A stretch of DNA of 64,000 nucleotides from Opitutia bacterium. GTDB lineage: Bacteria > Verrucomicrobiota > Verrucomicrobiia > Opitutales > Opitutaceae. A model generated the notes under the pieces. It searched no databases. It worked only from the letters and a program-made list of their open reading frames with translations, and was not told the DNA's origin. The stretch covers positions 1-64,000 of the forward strand of contig CANJLB010000019.1 in the NCBI GenBank assembly GCA_947475065.1. The letters are read 5' to 3'. The position numbers and the translations under genes are program-made. Shown here in pieces: positions 25,678-35,253 of the stretch. Numbering within the stretch: position 1 is the stretch's first letter; each line of letters starts with the position of its first letter.

Positions 25678-26168
25678 GCGATGAGCCTCCAGCAACGCCG
25701 CCAAAACCGCTGCTTCCAGCTTACGTTTTTTTGGTTCGGCTACGCCGTAGCTATTGTAGTCATCTCTGTCCTCGCGGCGACAATGGAACCGGACTCCATT
25801 ACTCCGGCCTCACATGGCAGCCTGGCGGCTGCTGGCCTGATGTTTTTTGGTGGCCTTTTTGTCGGGGCTTTCCCGACCGGAACTTTAATTCTTGCGTTCA
25901 AGCTTTTGAATTTCGTGCGGCATGACGCCGTCATGCCTCAATCAAAATATCTTTGGTGGTTGTGTGGCTTCGTCAGTTTAGTGCTCACTGCCGACACCAT
26001 CAGGCTGAGTGCTTGCGCCCTTTATCGGGATGGGTTGATCCTGCCTTTGAGCTCATTGCTTGGGCGAGTTTTTTGCTTTGGCCGGTTTTCTTGCTCCTCG
26101 TCAATTTCGTTTGGGAAAGGGCGAGAATTAATAAACAGCGCGCAGACGCGGCGAAGACACCGCCATGA
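25674..26168 (+). pseudogene. Membrane-protein gene broken by two frameshifts
   Basis: The ATG at 25674 overlaps the ACT gene stop (ATGA). The first frame gives MSDEPPATPPKPLLPAYVF. At a run of seven T near 25726-25732 the sense moves to another frame, which supplies three hydrophobic helices (GYAVAIVVISVLAA, AAGLMFFGGLFVGAFPTGTL, WWLCGFVSLVLTA). Near 26030 it moves again, giving FELIAWASFLLWPVFLLLVN and a basic tail ending at 26168. Joined, this is a protein of about 165 residues with four helices. It is AT-richer than its neighbours. Sequencing error is possible, especially at the T run. Confidence 0.6.
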
Positions 26169-26334
26169 GTTCCAGAGCGCGACGAGGACGTCGCGGCTCC
26201 ACCTGCCGCGCGCGGAGCGCACGGGCCACCCGCACGAATCCCGCCACTCACGAGGCGGACTACGGAAACCTCTGCATACAACCGCGAAAAGCGGGTTGCA
26301 TCACGGCGGGACCTCTGCCTTTTTCGTGCGCATC

Positions 26335-26655
26335 ATGCCCACCCCGTCCGATCCCGTCGCCGACAAGGTGCACAGCGAGAGTTTTCTCCACTCGCTCATG
26401 CGCCGCCAGCTCCGCCTCTCCATCTCCTGCGCGGCGACGTTTCTCGTCGTGCTGCTCGGGCTGCCGCTGCTCAACTATTTCGCACCGGAGCTGATGGCCA
26501 CACGCGTGGCGGGCTTCACGCTGACCTGGCTCATCCTCGGCGTGCTGTTTTTCCCCTTCGTGTGGATCATCTCGGCGGTTTTCATCAGGCGCTCCATCGC
26601 GTTGGAAAACGACGAGGTGAAATCCGCCCAAACCGGCAACCCCGGCAAATTCTGA
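26335..26655 (+). CDS. DUF485 family inner-membrane protein
   Basis: The 106-residue product has two membrane helices (ISCAATFLVVLLGLPLLNYF and GFTLTWLILGVLFFPFVWII) and the arrangement of DUF485/YjcH proteins. It ends seven bases before the symporter gene, the same order as yjcH-actP in enterobacteria, so it probably supports an acetate-type symporter. The start is the ATG at 26335 (MPTPSDPVADKVHSESF). The frame is open further upstream only because it runs on from the broken membrane gene. Confidence 0.85.
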   Translation: MPTPSDPVADKVHSESFLHSLMRRQLRLSISCAATFLVVLLGLPLLNYFAPELMATRVAGFTLTWLILGVLFFPFVWIISAVFIRRSIALENDEVKSAQTGNPGKF

Positions 26656-26661
26656 CGCTCC

Positions 26662-28584
26662 ATGCCCTCCCACCTTTTTCCCCTGCTCCCGCTCGCCTTC
26701 CTTGAGGGCGTCGATGGCTGGATTTTCAGCTTCTCGTTCATCACGGTGGCCGTGACGATCTGGATGGGGTTTCGCTCGGCGAAACAATCCAAGACGGCGA
26801 GCGACTTCTTTGTGGCGGGACGGTCGGTGTCGGTCGGGTGGAATGCCTCGGCGATCTCCGGCGAATACCTCTCGGCGGCGTCGTTCATGGGCGTGGCGGG
26901 CATGGTGATGTCGTCGGGCTACGACGCGCTGTGGTACCCGGTGTGCTACGCCTGCGGCTACCTGTTTTTGCTGCTGTTCATCGCGGGGCCGCTGCGCCGG
27001 TTTGGCGCCTACACGATCCCGGACTTTGCGGAAGGCCGGTACGACTCGCCGCTGTTCCGGAAAATCGCCGTGTGCTTCGTGCTGTTCATCGGGTTTTTCT
27101 ACACCATGCCGCAGATGAAGGGCGCCGGCACGACGCTGGCCTACATCTTCCCCGGCATCCCCTACTGGGCGGGCGTGCTGCTGGTGGGCAGCGTGATCAC
27201 GCTTAACGTCGCGCTCGGCGGCATGAAGGGCATCACGCTGGTGCAGGCGGTCCAGTATTGGGTGAAGATGTTCGCGATCGCAGTGCCGGTCTTCGTGCTG
27301 ATGGCGGTGCATGGGTTTTACAACGAGCAGCTCAAGGTGAACGACGGGCGCATCGCGCCGCCGCCCGCCGTCGTCGCACCGGCCGCCACCACGCCCCCCG
27401 GACCGGCGGTCGCGAGCGCCCTGCCACCTGCTGCGCCCGCTGCGACGGCGGCAGCCGCCGCCGCGGCTCCCATCATTGATGGCCGGCGCCCCTTGGTGAG
27501 CAAGGCGCCGCCAGACTCGGCGTGGATCTCACCTTTCGGCCCGCTCACGACCAAGGCGGTCAAGGCCGCCGCCGCCGCTCTGCCGGCAGGGGAACAGCAG
27601 GCATTTTTGGACAAGTATCAGAAGCCCTATTCGCTGATCTACACTTACTCCCTCATCATTGCGCTCGTCTGCGGCACGGCCGGGCTGCCGCATATTTTGG
27701 TGCGTTTTTACACCAATCCCGACGGAGCTGCGGCCAAACGGACGACAATGTGGGTGATGATCCTGATCGGGGTGTTCTATGTTTTCCCGCCAGTCTTCGG
27801 CGTGATCGGACGCAACCTGATGCCGGAATTTTACACCGGCCTGACCGGCATCAAGGGCACCGACCAGGTGGTGCTCAAGCTGCCGACACTGCTGAGCGCG
27901 AAGTTCGGCGTACTCGGCAGCATCCTGAGCGGCATCACCTGCGCGGGCGCGTTTGCGGCGTTCATGAGCACCTTCAGCGGGCTGCTCGTCTCGATGACGG
28001 GCGCGCTCGCACACGATGTGTACGGGCGGATGTTGCGGCCGAAATCCACGCCCGAGGAGCGGCTGCGGATGTTCAAGTGGTGTGCCGTGCTCATCGGCGG
28101 CGTGGCGGTGGTGCTGGGCTGCTTTGTCGAGCCTCTGGAAATCAACTTCATGGTCGGGCAGGCGTTTGCCATCGCGTCGGCGAGCTATTTTCCGCTGCTG
28201 TTCATGAGTGTGTGGTGGCGCGGGATGACGATGGCGGGCGCAGCCACGGGGATGCTGACCGGCGGGCTGTGTGCGCTCATCGCGGCGACGCTCAACAACG
28301 CGAGCAACCTCGCGACCGACCCGGGACCGATGGGAAAACTCTTCGCGAGCTTCAAGCCGCTGAACGGATTCTGGCAGCAGCACCCGCTGCTGCGCATCCT
28401 GTGTGAGCAGCCGGCGATCTGGGCCGTGCCGATCGCCATCACGCTGATGATCGTCGTCTCGAAGGCGACGGCGAAGAGCGTGCCGGGCGACATCCGCATG
28501 AAGATGCTCGTGCTGCACGCGCCCGAACAGCTGGGCCTCAAGCAGGAATACATTCAGGAGCACGCGGCGGGCGCGGGTCACTGA
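26662..28584 (+). CDS. actP: ActP-like cation/acetate symporter (SSS family)
   Basis: The 640-residue product is a sodium:solute symporter with about 13 helices. Characteristic text includes SDFFVAGRSVSVGWNASAIS, GEYLSAASFMGVAG and the SSS signature region around GSILSGITCAGAFAAFMSTF. Compared with E. coli ActP it carries a roughly 50-residue Pro/Ala-rich insertion at about 230-280. Co-transcription with DUF485 favours acetate or another short carboxylate as substrate, though the substrate is not visible in the sequence. No acs gene is adjacent. Confidence 0.85.
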   Translation: MPSHLFPLLPLAFLEGVDGWIFSFSFITVAVTIWMGFRSAKQSKTASDFFVAGRSVSVGWNASAISGEYLSAASFMGVAGMVMSSGYDALWYPVCYACGYLFLLLFIAGPLRRFGAYTIPDFAEGRYDSPLFRKIAVCFVLFIGFFYTMPQMKGAGTTLAYIFPGIPYWAGVLLVGSVITLNVALGGMKGITLVQAVQYWVKMFAIAVPVFVLMAVHGFYNEQLKVNDGRIAPPPAVVAPAATTPPGPAVASALPPAAPAATAAAAAAAPIIDGRRPLVSKAPPDSAWISPFGPLTTKAVKAAAAALPAGEQQAFLDKYQKPYSLIYTYSLIIALVCGTAGLPHILVRFYTNPDGAAAKRTTMWVMILIGVFYVFPPVFGVIGRNLMPEFYTGLTGIKGTDQVVLKLPTLLSAKFGVLGSILSGITCAGAFAAFMSTFSGLLVSMTGALAHDVYGRMLRPKSTPEERLRMFKWCAVLIGGVAVVLGCFVEPLEINFMVGQAFAIASASYFPLLFMSVWWRGMTMAGAATGMLTGGLCALIAATLNNASNLATDPGPMGKLFASFKPLNGFWQQHPLLRILCEQPAIWAVPIAITLMIVVSKATAKSVPGDIRMKMLVLHAPEQLGLKQEYIQEHAAGAGH

Positions 28585-28688
28585 CGCGGGGGCGACTGGC
28601 CATCGCGGGTTGAAAGCCCCTGATCGGAGCAGCCTGAACCTGTCTTTGCGTTTGCCACGCACGGCACCATGCGGCAGGGTGCGCCCAC

Positions 28689-30194
28689 ATGAAGGGCTGG
28701 ATCAACGACCTGCTGCGAACGGCGTGGGGGTTCCTGTTTTGGAACGTCCGCAAGGGCTGGTACCGCCTGCGTGGCGCCCGCGGGCGCTGCCCGTGCCAGC
28801 ATCCGAGCGACTCCGGCGCGGCGCACGTCACAGGCTGCGAGGCCGTGATTGGCTGGGCCAAACCGGCCCGATTTCGGCGGATCTGTCCGCTGCTGGAGCG
28901 CGGGGCCGACGGACGCTGGTGTTGCAGCGTGAATGCCAAGGACGTGCGGCCGTTCTGGGGCCGGGCCGCGGCGACCGGGCTCGCGGTGGTGGCGGGTGCC
29001 TATCTGGCGGGCACACTGGCCCTGTTCGGGCTGCTGCGCGCCCGCGGCTATGCGCTGGGATTTCAGCAAGTCGTGTGGCTGCCGACCCTGCGGGTCGCGT
29101 TTCCCCGCGCGCAGTCGGAGCTGTTTCTCCGGCAGGCGCGGGCGGACTTCGAAGCCGGCCGCATCAGCGAGACCATCGTCGCGCTGCAAGTCGCATGGCG
29201 GAGCGACCCGACGGACTACGCGACGGGTTTGCTGCTTGCTCATTTCATCCAGGGGGCCGACCTGCGCGGAGCCGCGCAGATTTACACCCGACTGCGCGCG
29301 GAGCATCCGGACAAACGGGCGGAGGTAACGCGGGCGTGGTTCTACACCCTGCTCACGCACGGCGATTTCGCGGACGTCGCCAAGCTGGCCCGCGAGGAAC
29401 TGGCGACGCAGCCAGGCGAGGCGGTGTGGCTGAACGCGCTGGTTTTTGCGTGCCGCCAGCAACGCGACGCCGCGACACTGGAAACGCTGGCAACCGCACC
29501 GGGCAACCTGCCGGCCGCGTGGCGCGAGGTGGCCGCGCTGGAGGCGGCGGCGTTGCGCGGCATCGGACCGGATGAAGCACTGCACGCCCGGCTGCGTGCG
29601 TGGCCGCCGGCGGACGCGCCGGGCTACGCGTGGTTTTACCGGATTGACCGGCTGCTGGCCGGCGGTTGGACGGCCGACGCACTGGAGGGGCTGGTGGCCG
29701 CGCGCGGCCATCTGCCCGACCGTGACATCGCACCGCTCCTGTGGGCGGCCTACGCAGCGGCAGGTGACAACCCGACGCGCAGCCGTGAGCTGAAAAAATT
29801 TCTGGCCACCCGGCCGCGCCTCAACGACGCGGAGGTGACGTTGCTCTGCGCGCACCTGATCCGGTTTCCCTTGCCGGAAGCACTGACCGCCCTGGCCGAG
29901 GCGTGGCGACGTGACGCCGGGCCGCCCGACGCGGCACGGCTGCCGCTGGCGCTGGCGATGTATTGCGCGGCGGCGGCGGGGCGGGACGACATCATCCAAG
30001 GCGAAATCGCCGAGTGGATTCGCATGGCTGCGGGCGGCAGGCTGCCCGATACTTTGAACTCATTTGCCGAGATTTTGCGAACCCCCGGCCAAGACCGGCT
30101 CATCAGCCGGCTGCTCCCCACCTTGCCTACCATGTCGCTCGATGTTGTCTATGCTTTGATATACAATAACTTAAAACCAATCAAACCGATCTGA
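28689..30194 (+). CDS. Cys-rich, membrane-anchored TPR-like hypothetical protein
   Basis: The 501-residue product starts with a cytoplasmic segment holding six cysteines (RCPC at 33-35, GC near 50, IC near 66, CC at 78-79), a likely zinc-binding cluster. One membrane helix follows (ATGLAVVAGAYLAGTLALFG, about 97-120). The rest is all-helical with the rhythm of degenerate TPR repeats (FEAGRISETIVALQVAWRSD, LLLAHFIQGADLRGAAQIYT). No enzyme motif is seen. It stands 104 bases after actP and upstream of the giant PEP-CTERM gene; a role in assembly or secretion is only a guess. Confidence 0.6.
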   Translation: MKGWINDLLRTAWGFLFWNVRKGWYRLRGARGRCPCQHPSDSGAAHVTGCEAVIGWAKPARFRRICPLLERGADGRWCCSVNAKDVRPFWGRAAATGLAVVAGAYLAGTLALFGLLRARGYALGFQQVVWLPTLRVAFPRAQSELFLRQARADFEAGRISETIVALQVAWRSDPTDYATGLLLAHFIQGADLRGAAQIYTRLRAEHPDKRAEVTRAWFYTLLTHGDFADVAKLAREELATQPGEAVWLNALVFACRQQRDAATLETLATAPGNLPAAWREVAALEAAALRGIGPDEALHARLRAWPPADAPGYAWFYRIDRLLAGGWTADALEGLVAARGHLPDRDIAPLLWAAYAAAGDNPTRSRELKKFLATRPRLNDAEVTLLCAHLIRFPLPEALTALAEAWRRDAGPPDAARLPLALAMYCAAAAGRDDIIQGEIAEWIRMAAGGRLPDTLNSFAEILRTPGQDRLISRLLPTLPTMSLDVVYALIYNNLKPIKPI

Positions 30195-30307
30195 ACCTTA
30201 CGAATGGGATTGAGCTGTTCGGGCCTCATAAGCTGGGGTTAAACCCCTATTTTACTATTGACAGTTGGTACCGATAGGAAGAGATTGGCAGCAAGCAAGT
30301 CACCGCC

Positions 30308-33300
30308 GTGTTCCGCCTCTTGACCAACCTCCGATTTCCCCGCCGTATTTCAAGCTGCCTCGGCGGCTTGATGGCGGTCGGATTGTTGCTGGGCGTCGGA
30401 AGCAGCCTGAGCGCACAGACCATCACGATCTCGGAAAACTTCACCGGCACCACCGCGCCGGGCTGGGTCTTCGGCGGCACGGCCTCGACCAATCCCTACC
30501 TCACGGCCAACACCGTGGACAGCCCGGGCACCGGCTGGCTGCGCCTAACCGAGAGCCTGCAAAACCAGTCCACCTACGCGCTCTACGACACCCAGATTTT
30601 CTCGGTCAACGCCCAGATTGACATCACCATTGAGTATGCGTTTTGGAACGGCCACAACAACCTCCTCGCGGACGGCACGGGCGCGGACGGCATCACGTTC
30701 TTCCTCGTGGATGCCAGCAAGGACGCCAGCAACTTCCTGCCCGGCGCCTACGGCGGCTCGCTCGGCTACGCGCAGAAAACGATCGCGGGCGGCGGCGGGG
30801 TGGACCGCTCCGGCATGCCCGGCGGCTACTTGGGCTTCGGCTTCGACAACTGGGGCAATTTCTCTGGCGCGACCGAGGGCCGCGACGGCGGCCTCGGCAC
30901 CTCCATCGCCAACGGCACCACCACCGGCTATCCCAACCGCATCGCCGTCCGCGGCCCCGACGACTACGACGGCAACATCGCCACCGGCTGGGACTTCATC
31001 GCCGCCAGCACCACCCTGTCCTCCTCGATGGACTTCCCCACCCTTACCTCCCGGCCTGACCAGACCGGCGCGGATTACCGGGCGTTTCACCTCACGCTCG
31101 ACGCGAACAACCAGCTCACCGTCCAGATGAAATTCGGCACAAGCGGCTCCTTTAGCACCGCGTTCACCACCGACCTGTCGGCCTTTCAGCGGCCGGATAA
31201 TTTCAAGATCGGCTTCACCGCCGGCACGGGCAACGCCGACGAGACCCAGGAGGTCCGCAACGTTCAGGTCTCCATGTCCCCTTTCCAAGCCGGAGCCTAT
31301 GAGTGGGACAACGGCGCCGGCAATACCGCATGGGGCACCGGGCCCGGGGTGGCCAACAACAACTGGTTTAACTCCGACGCGCTCAAAAACAACCTCACAC
31401 CCACACCGGATTCGGACATCCTGTTTGCCAACCGCCCCTCCTCCGGGCCACAGACCGTGAACATGAGCGTGGATCTCGCCGTCCGCTCGCTCACCTTCGA
31501 CACCAGCTACAACTACACGCTCACCGGCTCCGGTGTATTCACGCTGGGCAATCCCGGCCAGGTCGGCCTGCCCTCGATCAACGTCAACGACTACAATGGC
31601 GCGCAGGCCCACCACCACATCAACAACAACATCATCGTCGTCGAGGATTTGCGGATCAACAACTACTCCCTGAGCACGCTCTGTCTCAACGGCACGGTTT
31701 CATTCAGCGCGCATACCATCACGGTCAACGGCACCGGCGCGGTCAATTTCAACAACGCCATCAGCGGCAGTGGCGACATCACCAAGAACGGATCTGGCCT
31801 GCTCACCATCAACGCCGCCAGCACCGGCTACAGCGGCAACTTTATCCTCAACGCCGGCCAGACAGTCGTCACCGCCAACAATGCGCTGGGCAACACCACC
31901 GGCGGCACCACGGTCACCGACTACGCGTCCCTCACCTTTCGCGGCGGCGTGAACTACACCACGGCCGAGACCGTCACCATCAGCGGCAACGGCTGGGCCT
32001 TCAACGGCCACGACATCGGTGCGCTCTATGGCGACGGCGGCACGAACACTTTCGCCGGGGCCGTCGTGCTCGCCGCCAACAGCTCCGTGGGCGCGCGCGA
32101 CGGCACCCTCAAGCTCACCGGCGTCGTCTCCGGGGGCTTCAGTCTCACCAAGGTCGGCTATGGTGTCGTCGAACTCGCCAACTCGGGCAACAGCTACACC
32201 GGTGCGACCATCATCAACGCCGGCGTGCTACGCGTCACTTCCTCCAGCAACTCGTTGCCGGGCGGCTTTGCCACCGGCACTCCCAGCGGCGGCAATCTGC
32301 AGCTGAGCGGCGGCGTGCTGGAGATCGGCGTTGCCAGCACTTTCACCCGCGACCTCGGCACCGGTGCCGACCAGGTCCAGTTCACAGGGGACGGCGGCTT
32401 CTCGGCCTTCGGCGGGGCCCGCGCGGTCAGCCTGAGCAACGGCGCGGCGCTCACGTGGGCGAGCACCGCCGGCTTCCTTGGCAACGGCCAGCGCCTCATC
32501 CTCAGCTCCGCCTATTCCGACAACACGGTGGACTTCCAAAACGCCATCGCTCTGAACGGCGCCGCCCGCACCGTCATCGTGGACAATGGCAGTGCCGCCG
32601 TGGACGCCAAGCTCAGCGGTGCGCTCACCGGCACCGGGGCGAGCGGCCTCATCAAAACCGGTGCCGGCACGCTGGAGCTGACCAACGCCGGCAATAATTA
32701 CACTGGAGCCACCGTCATCTCTGGCGGGGCATTGCGCATCAGCACCAGCGGCGCGCTCTCCACCAACTCGAACCTTCAGCTCAACGGCGGCGTCCTGGAA
32801 CTCAACAACGCCAATTACACCCAGAATCTCGGCACCGGCGCCAATCAGGTCCAGTTCACCAGCGACGGTGGATTCTCGGCCGCTGGCGTCGACAGAACGG
32901 TCAGCCTCAGCGGCGGCGCCACGCTCAGCTGGAGCACCACCAGCGGCTTCCTCGCCAACGGGCAGGCCCTGATCCTCGGGTCCAGCAGCGCCGACAAAAC
33001 CCTCATCTTTCAAAACGCCCTCAACCACAACGGCACGGCCCAGACCATCCGGGTGCAGAACGGCTCCGCCACCATTGATGCGCAGCTCACCGGCGTGCTC
33101 AGCAACGGCAGCCTCACCGTCACCGGATCCGGTGTTCTCACCAGCACGGCCGCCAACACCCTCGCCAGCACCGTCACCGTTTCCGGTGCCGAATTACGGC
33201 TCTCCGGCAACGGCACGCTCAACAGCATCACCACGTTGGTCGTCCAAAACGGCGGTACCTTTACGTTGGACAACGTCGCCACCCGCAACGGCCAACGGCT

Positions 33301-34624
33301 GGCCAACGGCGCCACCATCAGTCTTTCCGCCGGCACCCTCCAGTTGCTGGGCAACACCGGCACCACCACCGAAAGCGCCGGCGCCGTGACCCTCGGTGGC
33401 AACACCGACAACATCATCATCGCCAACAGCGATGGCAGCACCACCGTCACCCTGACGCTGAGCAGTCTCACGCGCAGCGCCGGCGCAACGGTGGATTTTA
33501 ACCGTGGCGGCGGCGGTGGCACCATGGGCGGCGGCAGCAACAACCCTAACATCCGCATTGTCTCCGCTCCCACGCTTAATGACGGGATCCTGGCCTATGC
33601 CACCGTGGACAATGACAGCTTCGCCACTCACAGCGGCGCCAACTCCAGCATCACCGCTGCCTCCGGAAACAGCACCAATGTCAATACTGCCACGTCGGCC
33701 AATAATCTCGACCTTGGCGCCTCGGCCACCCTCACCAACAGCTCCACCATCAATTCCCTCCGGCTGACCACCACCGAGACCCTCACCATTTCCGCCACGA
33801 AAACTCTGAACCTTGAGAGTGGCGGTCTCCTCCTGCAAACCGGTGACGCCGCCACCATCAGCGGCGGCACCCTCACCGCCGGCGGGACCAGCAGCCTGAG
33901 CCAGGAGCTCATCGTTTTAACCGCCCCCTCCTCCACCCTCACCATCAGCTCCGTCCTCGCCAACAACAGCGGCGGCGGCACCGTCGGCATCACCAAGGCG
34001 AACACCGGCACGCTCGTCCTCTCCGGCACCACCGCCAACACCCTCACCGGCAACACCACGGTCAATGGCGGCACCCTCCGTCTCGCCAAGAGCGACAGCG
34101 TGACGGCACTCGCCGGCAACATCTCCGTCGGCGATTTCAGCGGACTGGACCGCCTCGAGATCCGCGCCAACGAGCAGATCGCCAACACCGCCGCTGTCAC
34201 CCTCCACGGCACCGACTCAGCCAACCGCGCCACCCTCGATCTCGGCGGCTTCACCGAGACCTTTGCCACCCTCACCATTGACGGCAACGCGGTCGTGGAT
34301 TTCGGTGGCGGCAATGTCTGCACCCCCGCCTACCTCTATCTCGACGACCTCATCATCGCGGGCGGCAGCACGCTGCTCATCAAAAATTGGATCGAGTTCA
34401 CCACCTTCATCCTCGTCAAAAACACCTCGCTCAATGTCACCCCCGAGCTCGGTCGCATACAGTTTGAAGGCTACAGCGAGGCGGCGGCATGGATCACTTA
34501 TGACAGCACTTGGAGCATGATCGCCCCCGTTCCCGAGCCCTCGACCTACGGCGCCATCTTCCTCGCCGCCGGCCTCGGCCTCGTCGCCTATCGCCGTCAT
34601 CGCGCGTCGAAAAAAGCGGTCTGA
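30308..34624 (+). CDS. Giant surface protein: lectin-like domain, beta-strand repeats, PEP-CTERM anchor
   Basis: The 1438-residue product has a signal peptide (to about SAQ, residue 37) and an L-type lectin-like domain (about 40-320, ADGITFFLVDAS). A long array of autotransporter-associated beta-strand repeats follows (VELANSGNSYTGATIINAG, LELTNAGNNYTGATVISGG). The C-terminal sorting signal VPEPSTYGAIFLAAGLGLVA ends in a basic tail. There is no outer-membrane barrel, so surface display would depend on an exosortase, which is not in the window. The start is GTG; a TTGACA at 30258 lies upstream but lacks a good -10 partner. Codon use is Asn/Thr/Ser-rich. Confidence 0.88.
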   Translation: MFRLLTNLRFPRRISSCLGGLMAVGLLLGVGSSLSAQTITISENFTGTTAPGWVFGGTASTNPYLTANTVDSPGTGWLRLTESLQNQSTYALYDTQIFSVNAQIDITIEYAFWNGHNNLLADGTGADGITFFLVDASKDASNFLPGAYGGSLGYAQKTIAGGGGVDRSGMPGGYLGFGFDNWGNFSGATEGRDGGLGTSIANGTTTGYPNRIAVRGPDDYDGNIATGWDFIAASTTLSSSMDFPTLTSRPDQTGADYRAFHLTLDANNQLTVQMKFGTSGSFSTAFTTDLSAFQRPDNFKIGFTAGTGNADETQEVRNVQVSMSPFQAGAYEWDNGAGNTAWGTGPGVANNNWFNSDALKNNLTPTPDSDILFANRPSSGPQTVNMSVDLAVRSLTFDTSYNYTLTGSGVFTLGNPGQVGLPSINVNDYNGAQAHHHINNNIIVVEDLRINNYSLSTLCLNGTVSFSAHTITVNGTGAVNFNNAISGSGDITKNGSGLLTINAASTGYSGNFILNAGQTVVTANNALGNTTGGTTVTDYASLTFRGGVNYTTAETVTISGNGWAFNGHDIGALYGDGGTNTFAGAVVLAANSSVGARDGTLKLTGVVSGGFSLTKVGYGVVELANSGNSYTGATIINAGVLRVTSSSNSLPGGFATGTPSGGNLQLSGGVLEIGVASTFTRDLGTGADQVQFTGDGGFSAFGGARAVSLSNGAALTWASTAGFLGNGQRLILSSAYSDNTVDFQNAIALNGAARTVIVDNGSAAVDAKLSGALTGTGASGLIKTGAGTLELTNAGNNYTGATVISGGALRISTSGALSTNSNLQLNGGVLELNNANYTQNLGTGANQVQFTSDGGFSAAGVDRTVSLSGGATLSWSTTSGFLANGQALILGSSSADKTLIFQNALNHNGTAQTIRVQNGSATIDAQLTGVLSNGSLTVTGSGVLTSTAANTLASTVTVSGAELRLSGNGTLNSITTLVVQNGGTFTLDNVATRNGQRLANGATISLSAGTLQLLGNTGTTTESAGAVTLGGNTDNIIIANSDGSTTVTLTLSSLTRSAGATVDFNRGGGGGTMGGGSNNPNIRIVSAPTLNDGILAYATVDNDSFATHSGANSSITAASGNSTNVNTATSANNLDLGASATLTNSSTINSLRLTTTETLTISATKTLNLESGGLLLQTGDAATISGGTLTAGGTSSLSQELIVLTAPSSTLTISSVLANNSGGGTVGITKANTGTLVLSGTTANTLTGNTTVNGGTLRLAKSDSVTALAGNISVGDFSGLDRLEIRANEQIANTAAVTLHGTDSANRATLDLGGFTETFATLTIDGNAVVDFGGGNVCTPAYLYLDDLIIAGGSTLLIKNWIEFTTFILVKNTSLNVTPELGRIQFEGYSEAAAWITYDSTWSMIAPVPEPSTYGAIFLAAGLGLVAYRRHRASKKAV

Positions 34625-34726
34625 ACTAGGGCCGATCCTCATGGCCGGCAGCGTCGGATGTCGGGAGAGTGATCGCACGGACACGCCGCTCTGCGCTTTA
34701 CACCTTGCCCGCCAGCGCCCAGATTC

Positions 34727-35218
34727 ATGCGCATGGCCAATCCTGTTGTTGGAATCATCATGGGCAGCGCCTCCGACTGGGAGACGATGCAACACACTTC
34801 GCAGACGCTCGACGCCCTCGGCATAGCGCATGAACGGCGCGTCATCAGCGCGCACCGCACCCCGCAGCTCGCCTTTGAGTGGTGCGGCGGCGCCGAGGCG
34901 CGCGGGCTCAAGGTCGTCATCGCTGCGGCCGGTGGCGCGGCGCACCTTGCCGGCGTGGCCGCCGCGCTCACGCCGCTGCCCGTGCTTGGTGTTCCGATCG
35001 AGTCCGCCTCGCTCAAAGGCCTCGATTCGCTCCTCTCAATGGTGCAGATGCCCGGCGGCATCCCCGTGGCGACCCTCGCCATCGGCAAACCCGGGGCCAT
35101 CAACTCCGCGCTCTTTGCCGCCGCCATCCTCGCCCTCGGTGACGCCAATATCAAAGCCGCCCTCGACGCCTATCGGGCCGCGCAGAGCAAAAAAGTCGCC
35201 GAGACCAAGCTGCCGTGA
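34727..35218 (+). CDS. purE: N5-carboxyaminoimidazole ribonucleotide mutase
   Basis: PurE (class I) converts N5-CAIR to CAIR in purine synthesis. The 163-residue product has the expected length and motifs: [14 protein letters not shown], the catalytic-histidine region VISAHRTPQ, and [18 protein letters not shown]. The start may be 34727 or the ATG two codons later (34733). It is convergent with metF, 35 bases apart, with no clear terminator between. purK is not in the window. Confidence 0.93.
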   Translation: MRMANPVVGIIMGSASDWETMQHTSQTLDALGIAHERRVISAHRTPQLAFEWCGGAEARGLKVVIAAAGGAAHLAGVAAALTPLPVLGVPIESASLKGLDSLLSMVQMPGGIPVATLAIGKPGAINSALFAAAILALGDANIKAALDAYRAAQSKKVAETKLP

Positions 35219-35253
35219 TGGGCTTAGAAAAAAGCTGATCGGTAAGCGGCCAG

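Noticed and set aside
26260-27312. Long minus-strand frame opposite the DUF485 and actP genes
   Set aside because: His/Arg/Gln-rich shadow; the plus-strand genes have clear membrane-protein patterns.
30235-30247. GGGG-TTAAA-CCCC stem before the giant surface-protein gene
   Set aside because: A four-pair stem with a loose T-rich tail is too weak to call a terminator.
30258-30290. Sigma-70 promoter before the giant PEP-CTERM gene
   Set aside because: TTGACA is present, but no acceptable -10 hexamer lies 16-18 bases downstream, so it is mentioned only as a possibility.
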